The position numbers and the translations under genes are program-made. From positions 5,253,456 to 5,317,455 of the forward strand of contig JAEVLN010000002.1 in NCBI GenBank assembly GCA_018350325.1: 64,000 nucleotides of DNA, written 5' to 3'. The notes under the pieces are model-generated. The model ran no database searches. It saw only the letters and a program-made list of their open reading frames with translations, and had not been told where the DNA came from. This document shows positions 1 to 11,195 of this stretch, piece after piece. The DNA is from Globodera rostochiensis. Its lineage: Eukaryota > Nematoda > Chromadorea > Rhabditida > Heteroderidae. Numbering within the stretch: the stretch's first letter is position 1; each line of letters starts with the position of its first letter.

Positions 1-93
1 AAAAATTTAGGCAAAATTAGGCAACAATGGAAAATCAGGAAAACACCAAAAAATTTGGAAAAACCTGACAAATCAGGTATTATGGTCACCCTG
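1..93 (-). mobile_element. End of a hAT-like element cut by the window edge
   Basis: The first 93 bases are degenerate short repeats (AAAATTAGG, AATCAGG, AAATTTGG) ending at TATGGTCACCCTG. Read on the minus strand the edge is CAGGGTGACCATAATACCTG, the shape of a hAT-type terminal repeat (CAGGG start). The bases just outside are ATCTGATA and would be one target duplication copy. The other end lies outside the window, so this is a partial call by analogy with the complete elements at 31643 and 38437. Confidence 0.35.
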
Positions 94-1469
94 ATCTGAT
101 AGTCAAATTTTTTTGTATTTGATTGCCTCGTGGCTTACAGATTTTGGAGTGTTTGTTAGCAATTTGACCGCATTGTTCAAAACTTCAATTTTCTTTCAAT
201 CTATTTTCAGTCAACAATAATTATTTCAACTTTGTTTTATTTAAAGATTGTATACAAATGTTGCTCTGCTTTTTTAGTTATATAAAATATGTTTTTTTGG
301 CTAATTTAGATTTTCATTAGTTGTAAATTTGATGCATACTTTGGCAACTAAAGTTTTAAAAAATATTTTAGCACATGATTGTTTGCATTTATCTTGTATT
401 TAGTTTTGTAGATTAAGTTTTTGAATAAAGTTTTTATTTTTTAATTTTAATACTAGGGCAGCGAAACAAAAAAAATGGCAGAATATTAGCAAAAATTCAT
501 TCTGTTTGGTCAAATAACCTTTTTAAAAATTTTAAGAATTTATATCATATGTTCCGAGATGAAACGATGCAAACATTTTATGATATTCCTGTTAAGATAT
601 AAATAAACGTTAATTGATTGCATTATCCTCCGTTTTTGGTTATCATTTGTTATAAAAATTTTAGCTTTTTGCATATTTGTTTTTATGTATTCAATTATAT
701 AATTTAAAATAAATATTTATGAGAAGATTACAAGCATATATTATCATTTAATACATTATTATTCTTTAATAAGTTTGGTCTAAACCATTATCAACGCTTA
801 ATTGATTTTTTTTTTGTGTTGCGGTGCAGCCATTTTTGTCGTATTTGCCTTTATTATACCGTCGAAGAAACAAAATAGATGTATATTATTATAACATTTG
901 AATTATTCTTTCGACCATAATTTTCAGATTTATTTTTTGTTATTGTTTTATTAATTTAGTTTTTGCCTTTTATAACCTTCCATTCATTTGTGTATCGCCT
1001 TTACTCCATCGATTAGTTGTTAAAAATTACGGAACATACTGGGAATTCTATAAGAATAAAGTAATTTTCATGTATTTGTTAAGAACAGGTCCTAAATTTA
1101 CATCAGCTTAATTTTTCAAATTTAGAAATTTCGAAAAAGGGGCAAACTCACGCTTCAATAATAAATAAGATAGCAATAATAGAAAATGCTGCTAACTAGT
1201 TTCGAATGGGCTGCTTCTCATTGTTATTCTATTTAATGTAAAACTTTATTCTGAAGATTCCCACTCCATTCTGACACAGTGTAGCCTTTATATTTTAATT
1301 ACGTAGGCACGAAAACTTTGAAATGAGGGTTAATATCGCCAGTCGCTCATCTAAAACATATTTAGGAGAAAATACTTTTTTCGATCTTTGTACATCATAG
1401 CATTAAACAGGCAAATGCCTAAGTTTTAATTAATCACCGTTAAAATTCTAATCCAAACCCCAAAAAATA
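94..1469. other. T-rich spacer without a visible gene
   Basis: AT-rich sequence with more T than A on the plus strand and stops in all frames every few codons. I see no open island above about 25 codons and no repeat that recurs clearly elsewhere in the window. Confidence 0.5.
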
Positions 1470-1906
1470 AAAAACTCGCTATGATAAATCTAAAAATAAA
1501 AAGACATTTAAATTTGAAAAAAGCCAAATTTAAAAAACCAAAATTTCGACTAAACAAAAGGAAAAGGCCTAAAGAAATTCAAATTGTAGCAAATTGATTA
1601 ATTTTGGTAAATGAGAAGAGTTTTGTGCACAAAATTTTGTGGTGGTGACGAGCGAAGAATGGGCGCATTGGGCGGAGAATGAGGTCAATGCCATCGCGTC
1701 AATTTTTGTCGACGTCAGAGAACCATAGGGCAGCATAAAATAGAGAAATGAGGAAAGGATTGCAATTTGAGACGGAGGTCAGAGAAAGAGAGAATGCGTC
1801 AATATTTCTTCTTCATTCTTTCGGTCCCATTTTATCACATTGAATTGAAATTTTTTCCAATTTTCTATAATTTTCTTCGACAAAATTAAATATGATGCAA
1901 ATTACT
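1470..1906 (+). repeat. Left terminal inverted repeat
   Basis: Pairs with 4680-5100. The inner edge is sharp: the left arm ends ATGATGCAAATTACT and the right arm begins AGTAATTTGCATCAT. The outer 100 bp show small indels, so those edges are good to about 10 bp. The arm holds a GC-rich core (GAGCGAAGAATGGGCGC) and a purine-rich tract resembling the pyrimidine/purine tracts at 7571, 13135, 29515, 54245 and 55440. Confidence 0.75.
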
Positions 1907-1969
1907 ATCTTGAAATTATTTTTATAAATTTTCTTTCTTCTGCTTATTGTGTTTAATAAATATTATAAT

Positions 1970-2633
1970 TAGGGCTAGGATCGATATGCACTAAAAATGG
2001 CCAAATATGCGCATATATATGCACCAAAAAAGGCCAAAATATGCCAAAAATGCTGAAATATGCACCGAAAAATGGCACTTTTACTACACTAATTTGCTTA
2101 ATACTTAATTTTTTGTTCATTTATCGTATATTAAGTAGATTTAAAGCCTTTTTGCATATTATTTTTAGTATTTGTGGAAAGTTGAACAAATTTGAAAAAA
2201 GTTCCGGAATTTTAACCGTCAGGCCAGCTCATCTCCATTTAGCCATCTCAGCGCCAGACATCCATTTCAGCGCCGACATTTTTTATATTTATTTTTTTAC
2301 GCGAAACTTCAATTTTTTAGGCCTTCTTTTCAAAAATGACTAAAAGTCCATAGTTAAAGATGAATTATTTTTCAAAACCAGCCAGAAATCAATGTTTTTG
2401 GGTGTATTTTTACAAATTTTTGGTCAAAAATGCCAAAATATGCTCGAAATATGCAAAATATGCCAAAATATGCAAAATATGTAAAAAATATGCAGGAACC
2501 CCAAAATATGCAAAATATGTTTTTTTAAACTACCAAAAAAGCTCAAACCAACGTGAAAAGGCTATTTTTAAGCCGTATTCCTCAGAACATATAAGCATAC
2601 AAAATATGCAAAAAACATATAATCCGAGCCCTA
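1970..2633. mobile_element. Nested hAT-like element with an ATATGC-repeat core
   Basis: The ends are TAGGGCTAGGAT and ATCCGAGCCCTA, inverted copies with one mismatch. They are flanked by ATTATAAT (1962-1969) and ATTATAAG (2634-2641), an 8-bp direct repeat with one mismatch as expected for a hAT insertion. The parts next to each end are filled with short repeats of the type AAATATGCC and ATATGCAA. Frames open at 2041-2343 and 2360-2674 run through this repeat and are unlikely to be genes. Confidence 0.62.
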
Positions 2634-2819
2634 ATTATAAGCAATTTGAAGTAGAAAATCTGGCTGAGTTGTGAAGAATGTGGGAGACACAACCGATTCC
2701 GTAAAATGTTCCTGAAAGTTCTTAAAAACATGGCTCAATTGATTTGAGCAATTTCTTTTCACAATTAGCATTTTTAGCGGTTTAAATGTATCTATTTTGC
2801 GCTCGATTTTCTAAAATTT

Positions 2820-2862
2820 GGGGAAAGTGCCGATAGGCGCCGCCGAAGAAAATTTTGAATTT
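2820..2862. repeat. GC-rich palindrome family, copy 1
   Basis: AGTGCCGATAGGCGCCGCC followed by GAAGAAAATTTTGAATTTTT. It belongs to a family seen again at 31537, 31757, 38904, 39146, 39307 and 61085. The left arm is shortened here compared with the full arms (GGCGGTGCC, loop GATA, GGCGCCGCC). It lies inside the 3.6-kb element. Confidence 0.6.
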
Positions 2863-3666
2863 TTTACCCAACAAAAATCAGCATTGACGACTCCCTTGAA
2901 TTCAGTTCATATAAAGTAAGCAATTTTCGTTTGTTGGGCATCTTTAAATTCAATTTTTTATTGATTTTTGTTGAATAATTCTGTCGAAAAAATCACATTT
3001 TATGTTTATTTTCAAGTAACATTATGCCACATTTTTTAAATTTTCATTTATTACAAAAAATCGGCAAAAAGCCTACAAGCTCTTAAAAAACCTCAAAAAG
3101 CAGCAAAGTAGCATTTCAAAAAAAGAAGCATTGGACTTTCAAAAAACCACAAATAAAAATGTAAATACATAAATATTTTATGAGGAAGGTGGTATCTTGA
3201 TGTAAAAATATTTTCTAATAAAAAAATTAATATATGATTGGCTAGCATAAAAAACGCAATTTATCCAACAAAAAGAATATTAATTAACTAGAATAAAAAA
3301 CTAAAAATAAAGAAGGCGAAAGTCGCTAAATTGGAATATAAATTTCAAAAATTAATTTATAAAATACAGTAAAGAATTATCTTTTCATGTTGGCTGTTAA
3401 AAAACGGCTAAAGAAATTCTTATAATAAAGCGTGGCGTTTCTGATGACGAAAAGCAATAAGTCGGTCATGTGCAAATTTCGACTGGCACATCAGTGCGAC
3501 ATCAGCCAATAAAGGTCCAAAATATGCAATATAAAATTAAATAACATTTAATTGGATCAATTTCAGAAGTTTGTTGTTAAAAAGTTTGCCCATAAAATCG
3601 ATCCAAAAGCCAAATGATTTAAAAAATTAAATGAAAATTGCCGACATTTCCATAAGTCATTATTAA

Positions 3667-3951
3667 TCACCGGTTGGCTAAACGCTTCGGCTTGTCTAAA
3701 AAAAGTAATGGCGCAGAGCGCCAAGGCGGCACGAAAGTAGCAATTTTCAAACTCTTTTTTAGCCAGAACCTTTTTGAAAGAGTAGAATCAGGGTTATTCA
3801 CGACGACGATGGACGTCCGTACATCGATGGCATTCCTGAGTCTCTGTTTGGCGTCGGCGATGTCATCGAATGCGGCGTCAATTTGGCATCTTGCCAAATC
3901 ATTTACATAAAGAATGGACAAAAAGAAAAAATGAATAAAAGTTAAGGCCAA
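3667..3951 (-). CDS. Open frame inside the 3.6-kb element, unknown protein
   Basis: A 94-codon open frame whose only upstream start is TTG, so it may be an exon rather than a whole gene. The middle looks most protein-like ([20 protein letters not shown], then a Val-rich stretch [19 protein letters not shown]). The first ~18 residues are hydrophobic, but this reflects a T-rich tract and cannot be called a signal peptide without a proper start. A 78-codon frame on the plus strand (3674-3910) overlaps it, so strand is uncertain. No family recognised. Confidence 0.3.
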   Translation of the reverse strand: MALTFIHFFFLSILYVNDLARCQIDAAFDDIADAKQRLRNAIDVRTSIVVVNNPDSTLSKRFWLKKSLKIATFVPPWRSAPLLFLDKPKRLANR

Positions 3952-4679
3952 TTCATTTTTAAGAAATACACTAAATTCGTAAATTATTTTTGATTTGCGT
4001 TTTTATTTGTTTGGTTTTTGCAGAATAAAGTTAATTGAAAATTTGCTCAATCTTTTGCGCCGAACTATTTTTGTCTGCTTTTTGCCAGGGTTAATTTTTT
4101 GCATATAAAACCGAACATATTTTTTACTATTTGTCTTTTATTTTTTGCAATTTTTTCTTTTCATTATTAATTTTTTTGGAAATCAAGAATATCAAAACAT
4201 TTGATTTTCCATACAATTTATTTACCAATCGATTCCTCGAACCCCAAGTCTGGGTTCAGTTTTCGGCTCATTTGAAATACTCCTGAAATTAGGCCAAAAA
4301 TAATAAGTGAAAAACAAATTATATCACAATGTATAACCTAACAGTTATTTTATGTTAAAAAGGAAATTCTAAGAAATAGAGATCTGAAATATTCTTAAAC
4401 TTTGTAAGAAAAGGCTTAATTCAATATTAAAAAAAATAATTTATATAAAGACACATTGACACTTTACATTTAAACACACTAAGCAAAAGAAAGAACATTT
4501 TTAAAATTTAACGCGTATAAAGACTTTTTTTACTGATAGATATTCTTTAAAAATGAACTTTTTATCGAAATTCTAACTTTTTAAAGAGAAATTGAAAATT
4601 TGGTGTCGGATTTTTTTATTTGACCATTTTGAACTTTCCGCTTCTTTTTTCAAGAAGCTAAAAATGTATTTTTGACAAC

Positions 4680-5100
4680 AGTAATTTGCATCATATTTAA
4701 TTTTGTCGAAGAAAATTATAGAAAATTGGAAAAAATTTCAATTCAATGTGATAAAATGGGACCGAAAGAATGAAGAAGAAATATTGACGCATTCTCTCTT
4801 TCTCTGACCTCCGTCTCAAATTGCAATCCTTTCCTCATTTCTCTATTTTATGCTGCCCTATGGTTCTCTGACGTCGACAAAAATTGACGCGATGGCATTG
4901 ACCTCATTCTCCGCCCAATGCGCCCATTCTTCGCTCGTCCCCATCACAAAATTTGTGCACAAAACTTTTCTCGTATAGCAAAATCAATCAATTTCCTACA
5001 ATTTGAATTTCTTTAGGCCTTTTCCTTTTGGCTTTTTACTTTGGCTTATTTCAAATTTAAATGCCATTTTAATTTTAGAATTATCAATTTCACGTTTTTT
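4680..5100 (-). repeat. Right terminal inverted repeat
   Basis: Reverse complement of 1470-1906. Differences are scattered single bases (such as GTGGTGACGAGC in the left arm against GTGATGGGGACGAGC in the complement of the right) plus indels near the outer end, consistent with two arms that have drifted since insertion. Confidence 0.75.
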
Positions 5101-6211
5101 AGTCAATATAAATCTGCTCTGTAGCAATCACTTTAAAAATAAAATAATAAATTGAGAATTGCAGCCAAATAATTAATTCAAATAATTTGCAATAAATAAG
5201 AAAGCATTTGAATAATGGTAATTGTGCGTAATTACGCCTTACGAAATCAATAGTTCCCCAATATCCCATATCAACTATATTACCTTTTAAGAATATAGGC
5301 ATCTATAAATCAAGTAACAAATATATATTGCATTCATTAACTGCGCGCAACGAAAAAAAGCAAGAAATGTGTGAATATGACATAATTGTGCAAAAATATC
5401 GCCCAAAAGGAATTCGTCTAATAGCAATAATATATTTAAATTGTTAAAAGTTCTTTATAAAAAAAACAACTCACATTAATTGACCCCAAGAATAATAAAC
5501 CCAAGGAAAATCTGATAAAAAAGATAAAAATAAAACACAACTAATTAAATGTTTGGAAATAAAGTTATTGCCATAAAATAAAAAGCGGCGGCATGGCGAT
5601 TAAGATGGCAGCGCTGCAAATCACCCACAATCAATACATGGGGTACCTCGCGTGTTTAGATTTGTATTTAATCACATATAATTTTGGTAATTTTATACCA
5701 AAAAATCAAAAATCAATATTATTGCGTACAAAAACTTAAATAATCGTTCTTTGAAAAATTATAAAATAATAAGGTTAAATATATGAAGTTTTATTGGAAT
5801 AAAAAACAAAATAATATTTAGTATAAAAATAAATAAAACTTAGGATTTTAACATAATAATTCTTCCTTTTCTGTTATGCTAATAAATAATTACGCGCAAA
5901 AATTGAATAAATACTAAAAAAATGAAAAAGTGTAAATGAAATTAGAAAGGAATTGAAAAGCACCAGAAAAAGCAGCAAAAGCAAAGCCAACAATTTAACG
6001 CCCACTACGTCTAGTTAAGTTGTCATGAATTATTTAATGGGGACGGCAACGGCGAATTTTAAAAGTTTTCCGCCGGCCTGACACCTCCCACTTCTAAGCG
6101 AGCGCAAATACGTTTTTTTTAAATTTTTTTTTGTTGAAGAATTTCCTTACATAATACTCAAAATTTGTTCACAAAATTAAAGAGTAAAGCAGATTAAAAA
6201 AAAATAAAGAT
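5101..6211. other. AT-rich spacer with two small GC-richer patches
   Basis: Mostly A-rich with frequent stops. A patch near 5583-5660 (AAAGCGGCGGCATGGCGATT onward) is open for about 24 codons on the plus strand. A second patch near 6000-6110 (CCGCCGGCCTGACACC) has no convincing frame. No repeat edges were found. Confidence 0.4.
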
Positions 6212-6751
6212 TTAAGCATTTGGAATAACTACTTTATGTATATGGGAATGGTTCGGATCCGAATGAAAATAGTACCAATCGATTCCTCTCGTCGAGCTGA
6301 GTACGAATCCGCAAAAATTTCTTGCTGGAAAGGCCGATGAAGAAAGTTATGGCTCCTCAAAGTTGGCCAAAAATCATAGGGGGGACCCTTTTGGTCAACA
6401 TTTTTGAAAAAATTTTTATTCAAGAAATTGCCTGAAAATATGTTATTATTTTAACTGGTTCAAACCCGTTTTAAATGCTCACTTTTGATTTTCTATTATG
6501 AATTCGTAATCAGTGCATCAAATAACATATTTTCATGCAATTTCTTGAATAAAAATTTTTTCAAAAATGTTGACCAAAAGGGTCCCCCCTATAATTTTTG
6601 GCCAACTTTGAGGAGCCATAACTTTCTTCATAAGCCTTTCCGGCAAGAAATTTTGCGGATTCGTACTCAGCTCGACGAGAGGAATCGATTGGTACTATTT
6701 CCATTCGGATCCGAGCCATTCCCATATAAAGTAGAAATACCAAGCATTTAT
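6212..6751. mobile_element. Foldback (palindromic) MITE-like element
   Basis: A left arm at about 6212-6447 and a right arm at 6520-6751 are near-identical inverted copies around a 72-bp spacer. Both contain TTGGCCAAAAATCATAGGGG or its complement, and both have the GGATCCGA core next to the outer ends (TATATGGGAATGGTTCGGAT on the left). Open frames at 6229-6423, 6485-6763 and 6561-6890 are readings of the arms and give matching peptides only because the arms are copies. Confidence 0.7.
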
Positions 6752-7570
6752 ATAGTTCCATAATGAAATAATAACGAAAGTTTTTTTCCAAAATATTTTT
6801 CGCTATTTTAATTAATATATTTTTATAAACCAAATATAAAAAATGCGAGCTTGTTGGTAAAAAGTAGAGGGGAAGCAAAAGCAACAACACACATAATTAA
6901 TATTTTTTTAAACAGACAAACAAGGGCTTTAGCGATTTGTTCACTTATTTAAAAAACTAAAAATGTGAACAAAAGATAATTTCAAAATAAAATTATTGAA
7001 CATTCGTAAAGCGGTCTTATCCGCCGCCCATAGCGGAAACTGGACAAGGGACCAAGCTCGCTATAACTTTGAAAAATTTTAATAGTTGCGACAAGTCATC
7101 TTACATTATACACATTCTACCTAAATAATTAATAACAAGACACTTTTAATTAAAAAATAATAATGTATAACTTATAATATTGAGAAACAAGTTTTGTTTA
7201 CAAACTTTGACATCAAAAAAAATTAACTCAAAATTATGCAGCTACATTATTCAGTTTATGGTAAAAATAATGTCTTACTAAATAAAAATATACATTTATG
7301 AGAAAAAACTATATAAATATTACAAAATATCGAATCGAACAATTATTCTCCAAAGTTCTAATTAGTCTGATTATTCCAGTGATACAAACTTCGCCTACCC
7401 ATTTGCTATTAACTAATAAAAAAAGATTAATATTCAAATTTGTTGTGGATATTGTAAAAACGACGTTGAGATTTTGATGGCAGCACTCGTCGGTTATTAA
7501 AATATTAAAATAATCTATATATAAATTGGAGAGATGTTGTCCGGATGTTATTTAGCGGGGAAAATGAGAT
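6752..7570. other. Spacer with a diverged repeat shared with 31.2 kb
   Basis: About 7078-7215 (ATAGTTGCGACAAGTCATC, then CCTAAATAATTAATAACAAG, then CAAACTTTGACATC) recurs in the same order and orientation at 31208-31328, with small indels. Just before it a GC-rich patch at 7013-7065 (TTATCCGCCGCCCATAGCGG) has no clear frame. Otherwise A-rich and closed in all frames. Confidence 0.5.
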
Positions 7571-7822
7571 TTGAAATTTAAAAATAAGGAAGTCGTTGTG
7601 ATAAAAAGAGTGTTTGAAATGAAAAAAATAGTGTGCAAAGTGAAGAGACTTTTGAAAGAGAAAGAGAGAGAAGATGGGGTAGAGATATTGCGCAAATGGC
7701 TGCGCTGCCTGGGCGTGGGAGTGAGAGAAAGAGAAAAGAGTGGCGGAGAAGAGGCAAGAGAAAGAGTGAAAAAAGGGAGTGTGAGTGAGAAATTATGGGC
7801 AGCAGAGATTAGCGGTTGGTAA
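7571..7822 (+). other. Purine-rich (GAGA) tract, open by composition
   Basis: About 250 bp dominated by GAGAAAGAGAG-type purine runs. It reads as an 83-codon Lys/Glu/Arg-rich frame starting at TTG. Similar tracts occur in the arms of the 3.6-kb element and, as pyrimidines, at 13135, 29515 and 55500, so it is more likely repeat DNA than a gene. Confidence 0.4.
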
Positions 7823-7850
7823 AGAAAAAGTAAGTGGAATTTCCACCGGT

Positions 7851-7917
7851 GTCGGTGGGGTAGTGGATAATCGTTTTAGCGTTTAATACTTAATGGTGGG
7901 TTCAATTCCCGAATGCA
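7851..7917 (+). tRNA. Degenerate tRNA-like sequence
   Basis: GTAGTGGATAATCG resembles a D arm (box A), and GGGTTCAATTCCC is a perfect T-arm stem-loop (box B) at 898-910 of this kilobase. Spacing is about right, but the whole is only ~67 nt, the acceptor arms GTCGGTG and GAATGCA do not pair and no anticodon stem is convincing. It is most likely a tRNA pseudogene or the head of a tRNA-derived short element. It directly precedes the minisatellite. Confidence 0.35.
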
Positions 7918-8029
7918 AAATTCTTTTTTCAATGAATTAAAATTGAATTAAACATGTTTTAAATTCATTTTTTTATTTTTTTAAAGGCTAAATAAATTTT
8001 GCTAAAAAACTTTTTAACAAAGATAAAAA

Positions 8030-9725
8030 GGAAAACCAGTGCAAAAATAAGTGCCAAGCGGGAAAAGTGCCAAAAGGGAAAAAGAAAGAAAATGCCAAGA
8101 GGAATAGTGCCAAGAGGGAAAAGTGCCAAAAGGCAATATGCCAAAAGGGAAAAGTGCCCAAAGGGGAAAAAGGGAGAAAATGCCAAGAGGGAACAGGAAC
8201 AGTGTCAAAAGGAAAAATCAAGAGTGGAAAAAGAGAGAAAAGTGCCAAAATGTCAAAAGGGCAACTGCCAAAAGGGGAAAAAGGGAGAAAATGCCAAAAG
8301 GAAACGGTGCCAAGAGAGAAAAGTGCTTAACGGGAAAATGCCAAAAGGAAAAGTGCCTAAAGGGAAAATGCCAAGAGGGAAGGGTGCCAAAAGGAAAAAG
8401 TGCAAAGGGGTGAAATGCCACGGGGGAAAAGCCAAAAGCGGGGAAAATGCCAAGCGGGAAAAGTGCCAAAAGGAAAAAGTGCCCAAAGGGGAAAAAGAGA
8501 GAAAATGCCAAGAGGGAACAGGAACAGTGTCAAAAGGGAAAATCAAGAGTGAAAAGTGCCGTAAGATGAAGATGCCAAAAGGTGAAATGCCTGGGGAAAA
8601 GCCAAAAGCGGGGAAAATGCCAAGAGGACACAGTGCCAAGAGAGAAAAGTGCCAAAAGGGGAAAAAGGGAGAAAATGCCAAAAGGAAACGGTGCCAAGAG
8701 AGAAAAGTGCCTAACGGGAAAATACCAAAAGGAAAAGTGCCTAAAGGGAAAATGCCAAGAGGGAAGGGTGCCAAAAGGAAAAACTGCAAAGGGGTGAAAT
8801 GCCACGGGGGAAAAGCCAAAACCGGGGAAAATGCAAAGTGGGAAAAGTGCCAAAAGGGAAAAGTGTCAAAAGAGAGAAAATGCCAGAGGAAACAGTGCCG
8901 AGAGAGAAAGTGCCAAAAGAGAAAATGTCAAAGTGGAAAAGTGCCAAAAGGCAATATGCCAAGAGGGAACGGTGCCAAAAGGAAAAGTGCAAAAAAGGTG
9001 AAATGCCATGGTGGAAAAGCCAAATGCAGGGAAAAGTTCCAAGCAAGAAAAATGCCAAAAGGGAAAAAGAGAGAAAATGCCAAGAAGAAAGTGCGTGCCA
9101 AGTGGAAAAATGCCAAAAGGTGAAATGCCACGGGGAAAAAGCCAAAAGCGGGGAAAAATGCCAAGAGGGAACGGTGCCAAAAGGGGAAAAAGGAAAATCA
9201 AGAGGGAAAAGTGCCACAAGATGCAAATGCCAAAAGGAAAAATGCCAAAAGGTGAAATGCCATGGTGGAAAAGCCAAATGCAGGGAAAAGTTCCAAGCGA
9301 GAAAAAGAAAAAGGAGAGAAAATGCCAAGAGGAAACAGTGCCAAAAGGAAAAGTGCAAAAAAGTGAAATGCCACGGGGGAAAAGCCAAAAGCGGGGAAAA
9401 GTGCCAAGCGAGAAAGTGCCAAAAGGGAAAGTGTCTAAAAGGGAAAAAGGTAAAAACGGAGAAAATGCCAAGCGGGAAAAGTGCTAAAAAGGATAATGTC
9501 AAAAGGGCAAGTGCCAAAAGGGAAAAAGAGAGAAAATGCCAAAAGGAAACAGTGCCAAGCGGCAAAAGTGCCCAAAGGGGAAAAAGGGAGAAAATGTCAA
9601 GAGGGAACAGTGCCAAAAGGAAAATAAAGAGTGAAGCCAAAAGGTGGAATGCCACGGGGGAAAATGCCAAGCGGGAAAAAATGCCAAAAGGGAACAGTGT
9701 CAAGAGAGAAAAGTCCAAAAGGGAA
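8030..9725 (+). repeat. 1.7-kb purine-rich minisatellite
   Basis: Tandem variants of a ~15-17-bp motif (AAAAGTGCCAAAAGGG, AAAATGCCAAGAGGG). Longer blocks also repeat: about 165 bp starting near 8276 recurs near 8657, and a block with GTGAAATGCCATGGTGG near 8998 recurs near 9249. The unit contains few stop triplets, so several plus and minus frames stay open for 100-374 codons and give Lys/Gly/Cys/Gln-rich or Phe/Leu/His-rich peptides. Openness in many frames at once argues against a real protein, although one frame could be transcribed. Confidence 0.85.
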
Positions 9726-9768
9726 TTGAAGTATTTCAATCAAATCTGTTCATAACATATCCGTTCTT

Positions 9769-9809
9769 CTAGCGGTTGGGTGCGCCGTTAGGCGCACCTA
9801 AACCGCTAG
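9769..9809. repeat. GC-rich hairpin with GTTA loop
   Basis: CTAGCGGTTGGGTGCGCC, loop GTTA, then GGCGCACCTAAACCGCTAG. The arms pair over 18 positions with one interruption. It stands 44 bp after the minisatellite in AT-rich DNA, so it could be a structured RNA end, a terminator-like element or the tip of a transposon. Its build (GC arms, 4-nt loop) resembles the GATA-loop palindrome family but the sequence differs. Confidence 0.7.
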
Positions 9810-9810
9810 T

Positions 9811-10219
9811 GGCTAAATAAAGACATTTGCATCAGGATATCAAATAAAAGCTCAACAAAATAAACCTTTTGATCATTTGATTTCTAATATTCAAATTTAT
9901 CTTCATTTTGATCACTTGGATTTTAAATCACTAAAATACAAATATTAAATTTTTGTTTAGCCAATACGCTAAACTAATGAATTGGATCTTGCTATGTGTC
10001 GAGCCATAATAAATAAAAATTAAATGTCAACTGATCAAAAACCCATTTTAAATAATCAAACTACTAAAAAAGATATAGTTAAAGCATTCACAAAGGTGTT
10101 TAAATAATAATGTGGCAATAAAAGTTTTAAAAAATAAAGATAAAATACGAAATCAAATAAAAATAATATATATACACTTTATAAATATATGAAGAATATT
10201 ATTGACAATATAAATTTAG
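9811..10219. other. AT-rich spacer without a visible gene
   Basis: A-rich sequence with stops in all frames. Nothing stands out beyond short A/T runs. Confidence 0.5.
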
Positions 10220-10286
10220 TAAATACCCTTTTCTGTGAAAGCATCCTTATTAAGGATGCAAACTGTTCGACTGTTAAACAATTAAC
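10220..10286 (+). CDS. Short exon-like island
   Basis: 67 bp bounded by AATTTAG before and GTAAAAAA after, a good acceptor and donor. The open phase reads NTLFCESILIKDANCSTVKQ. The island is clearly richer in G and C than its flanks. Family unknown; if real it is an internal exon of a gene with AT-rich introns. Confidence 0.38.
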
Positions 10287-10696
10287 GTAAAAAAATATAA
10301 AACTATAATCCTGCAAATAAATAAATCTTAATTAATAAATTTTAGATTTAATTAACTAATAACTTATTTATTACAAAAGGTTGCATCAAAAAATAGTAAA
10401 TTGAATATTTTATTAAAATAAAGAAGAACCACTCAACATTCTGGACAAATGCTTTGATTGGAAAATTGATTGATTTTTATATCGTTTGGTAAAGAATACA
10501 AAACAAACCTGATGTTATTTTATATTTGCTGAACTGTTATAGTAAATGCAAAAAAGTAGTATTGAACCGCATTATAATAAGGCAATAATGAAAAAATTAT
10601 TCCGAAATAATTGAATGACATTAAAATAACAAAGCTCCATGTTTGTAGCTTAAGTCTTATACCTAATCAAATTTTTAAACGTTCTTTGTCCGAACC

Positions 10697-10777
10697 ATGT
10701 GGCGAAGTGGTAGTGAACTACCATCGGAGCCAAACGATCAATGTGATTTAATGGGTTTCAACGGCGACCGTGCATGA
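10697..10777 (+). CDS. Coding-like island, 26 codons
   Basis: ATG-initiated frame reading MWRSGSELPSEPNDQCDLMG and ending at TGA. A second frame across the same patch is also nearly open (CGEVVVNYHRS, one TAA, then WVSTATVHEQDG), so the frame is not settled. GC-rich relative to its flanks; no clear splice sites. Confidence 0.25.
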   Translation: MWRSGSELPSEPNDQCDLMGFNGDRA

Positions 10778-11195
10778 GCAAGATGGTGCGTTATGTGTAG
10801 CACAAAAAAAACATTTTGACGCAGGTCAAAAATAAAACAAAAAAATTATCAATAATTAAGACATAAATACAATTAATTTAATGGATATGAATGACAGATT
10901 ATCATGAAAACAATTAAAAAAATAACTAAAGAAATTTAAGTGAAAATAATGAATTTAAATCGGATGAAAATGCCTTAAAAGGAATAATGTAAATTAATAT
11001 AAATTTATTTTCACAAGAATGACTATGTAAGATTAAATTATGCAGACTACGAAATTTCGCGTTTTTTTTTGTAATAAATTATCTTAAGAATTTAAAAAAT
11101 AATTTTTTAATTTATATATTAAAAAATAAACCCTAAACCGGCAAAGACACTTCCCCAAATTCCCATTTTATAATGAGTTTTTTCATAACGAATTT

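Larger units (their letters stand above)
1470..5100. mobile_element. 3.6-kb transposon-like element with long terminal inverted repeats
   Basis: About 430 bp at 1470-1906 recur in reverse complement at 4680-5100. The inner ~300 bp of each arm are almost identical, including the GC-rich stretch with GACGTCAGAGAACC and the purine tract GTCAGAGAAAGAGAG. Identity falls toward the outer ends (AAAAAACTCG against AAAAAACGTG). The interior carries a nested hAT-like element (1970-2633), a GC-rich palindrome (2820-2862) and one open frame (3667-3951). Long arms with no recognisable transposase suggest a non-autonomous MULE-like or foldback element; the superfamily is inference. Target duplications could not be assigned. 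Confidence 0.72.

Noticed and set aside
2041..2674. 100- and 104-codon plus-strand frames as genes
   Set aside because: Both lie inside the nested hAT-like element and cross its ATATGC repeats.
3667..3951. A signal peptide on the 94-codon frame
   Set aside because: The start is TTG, not ATG, and the hydrophobic lead comes from a T-rich tract, so secretion cannot be claimed.
6229..6890. Three overlapping frames sharing a KNVDQKGPPY peptide as a gene family
   Set aside because: They are the two arms of one palindrome read in different directions.
7999..9755. Long open frames (374, 318, 332, 201 and 188 codons) read as real repeat proteins
   Set aside because: All run through the minisatellite, are open on both strands and in several phases at once, and change phase with the repeat; this is what a stop-poor array gives by chance.
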